From Clostridium sp. 'deep sea' (GTDB lineage: Bacteria; Bacillota; UBA994; PWPR01): DNA of 64,000 nt. Positions 63,718 to 64,000 of this stretch are shown here, one piece after another. The notes beneath the pieces were generated by a model. That model saw nothing but the letters and a program-made list of their open reading frames with translations, searched no databases and was not told the origin of the DNA. Where the stretch lies: assembly GCF_014931565.1 (NCBI RefSeq), contig NZ_CP063353.1, positions 2,170,001 through 2,234,000 on the forward strand. The letters run 5' to 3'. Position 1 is the stretch's first letter. Each line of letters opens with the position of its first letter. The translations under genes and the position numbers were made by a program.

Positions 63718-63844
63718 TTATATAATTCTCCTCACTCAATGCCTCTTCATAATAGCACAGAATTATTTCGAGTACAAAAGGGATTTACAGTAAAATACTA
63801 TAATTATAAAATACTTAATTATATTCTTTTATAGAGAATAAAAA

Positions 63845-63873
63845 AATCACATTCTCTACTTATGAATGTGATT
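63845..63873. terminator. terminator between the two transporter genes
   Basis: AATCACATT and AATGTGATT pair; A/T runs flank both sides. Confidence 0.6.
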
Positions 63874-63892
63874 GATAGTATTAGACAGTTGT

Positions 63893-64000
63893 TTAGTATA
63901 AGTTTATGCTTTTAATCTTTAAGTATTTTTTCGACAATAAAAAGGCTGTAACTGCCTCAGCAATATAACTACATGCAATGCTAATACCACCTATAGAGCT
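63893..64000 (-). CDS. C-terminal end of a second MOP/ANK-like transporter (partial)
   Basis: The last 35 codons of a minus-strand gene cut by the window end: SSIGGISIACSYIAEAVTAF, LLSKKYLKIKSINLY, then stop. It matches the end of the neighbouring transporter (MIGSFSFTLAYYCEALVTYL), so the two are tandem paralogues. Confidence 0.65.
   Translation of the reverse strand, partial: SSIGGISIACSYIAEAVTAFLLSKKYLKIKSINLY

Overview
The window is chromosomal DNA from an AT-rich, low-GC Firmicute, most likely an anaerobic Clostridia-type organism. The evidence is the block rpsF-ssb-rpsR / MazG-like / DUF2232 / rplI / lonC / dnaB, a Met T-box leader, strong AAGGAGG-type ribosome sites, SigH-like promoters, an agr-type peptide quorum-sensing locus, and a likely in-frame UGA (selenocysteine) codon in a DUF1858 protein. 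No species can be named from the sequence alone.

Layout. 0.1-2.9 kb: four-gene membrane operon headed by a DUF6754-type protein. 2.9-4.5 kb: hisS behind a leader that looks like a complete attenuator (promoter, 13-codon leader ORF ending Tyr-His-Cys-His-Ile, closing helix, terminator). 4.5-8 kb: redox operon of an AhpD/CMD-like protein, a dihydrolipoamide dehydrogenase with two fused lipoyl domains, and a lipoate ligase. 8.5-9.6 kb: alanine-racemase-like gene. 9.8-12.3 kb: NHEJ operon (Ku, split LigD ligase and polymerase). 12.7-22.7 kb: accessory region with XRE regulators (one broken), GNAT, DUF2971, PH-domain protein and a fragment, a secreted papain-like protein, lipoproteins and a small RNA. 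23-27.3 kb: three-gene defence-like cluster (DUF262, HEPN, nuclease-methylase-specificity fusion). 27.6-32.7 kb: a roughly 5 kb integrated-element relic bounded by a 36-bp duplication of the 3' end of tRNA-Arg, carrying an excisionase-like gene, DUF4238, a kelch/FN3 secreted protein, an XRE gene, gene fragments and hairpin arrays. 32.6-32.9 kb: tRNA-Arg, Ser, Ser. 33.0-36.4 kb: agr locus with agrBD on + and agrAC converging on -. 36.4-38 kb: SPOUT rRNA methylase and DUF134. 38.2-38.6 kb: tRNA-Asp, Val, Glu, Lys. 38.9-46.9 kb: FAD oxidoreductase, then the housekeeping block dnaB to rpsF. 47-50.4 kb: gamma-carbonic-anhydrase-like gene, the DUF1858 candidate selenoprotein, and three tandem paralogues of unknown function. 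50.5-64 kb: PadR/DUF1700/DUF4097 operon, SDR, TcdA-like, D-threonine-aldolase-like, DUF4177, pepA, GGDEF protein, metG with its T-box, and two related MOP-type membrane proteins (one cut by the window end).

How the parts fit. The most coherent system is agr. Three promoters, one before agrBD, one before a self-closing small RNA beside agr, and one 15 kb away before another small RNA, each carry two CC(A/G)ATTA-like half sites exactly 21 bp apart, and each has its -10 hexamer at exactly the same distance from the second half site. None has a good -35. This is the layout expected for promoters activated by a LytTR regulator such as the AgrA homologue here, and suggests a quorum-controlled small-RNA regulon. 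A third small RNA next to the locus shares a pyrimidine-rich segment with the distant one. The AgrD-like peptide lacks the usual Cys in its signal region.

Limits: coordinates and motifs were read by eye. Family names come from remembered motifs, and no search, folding or alignment program was run.
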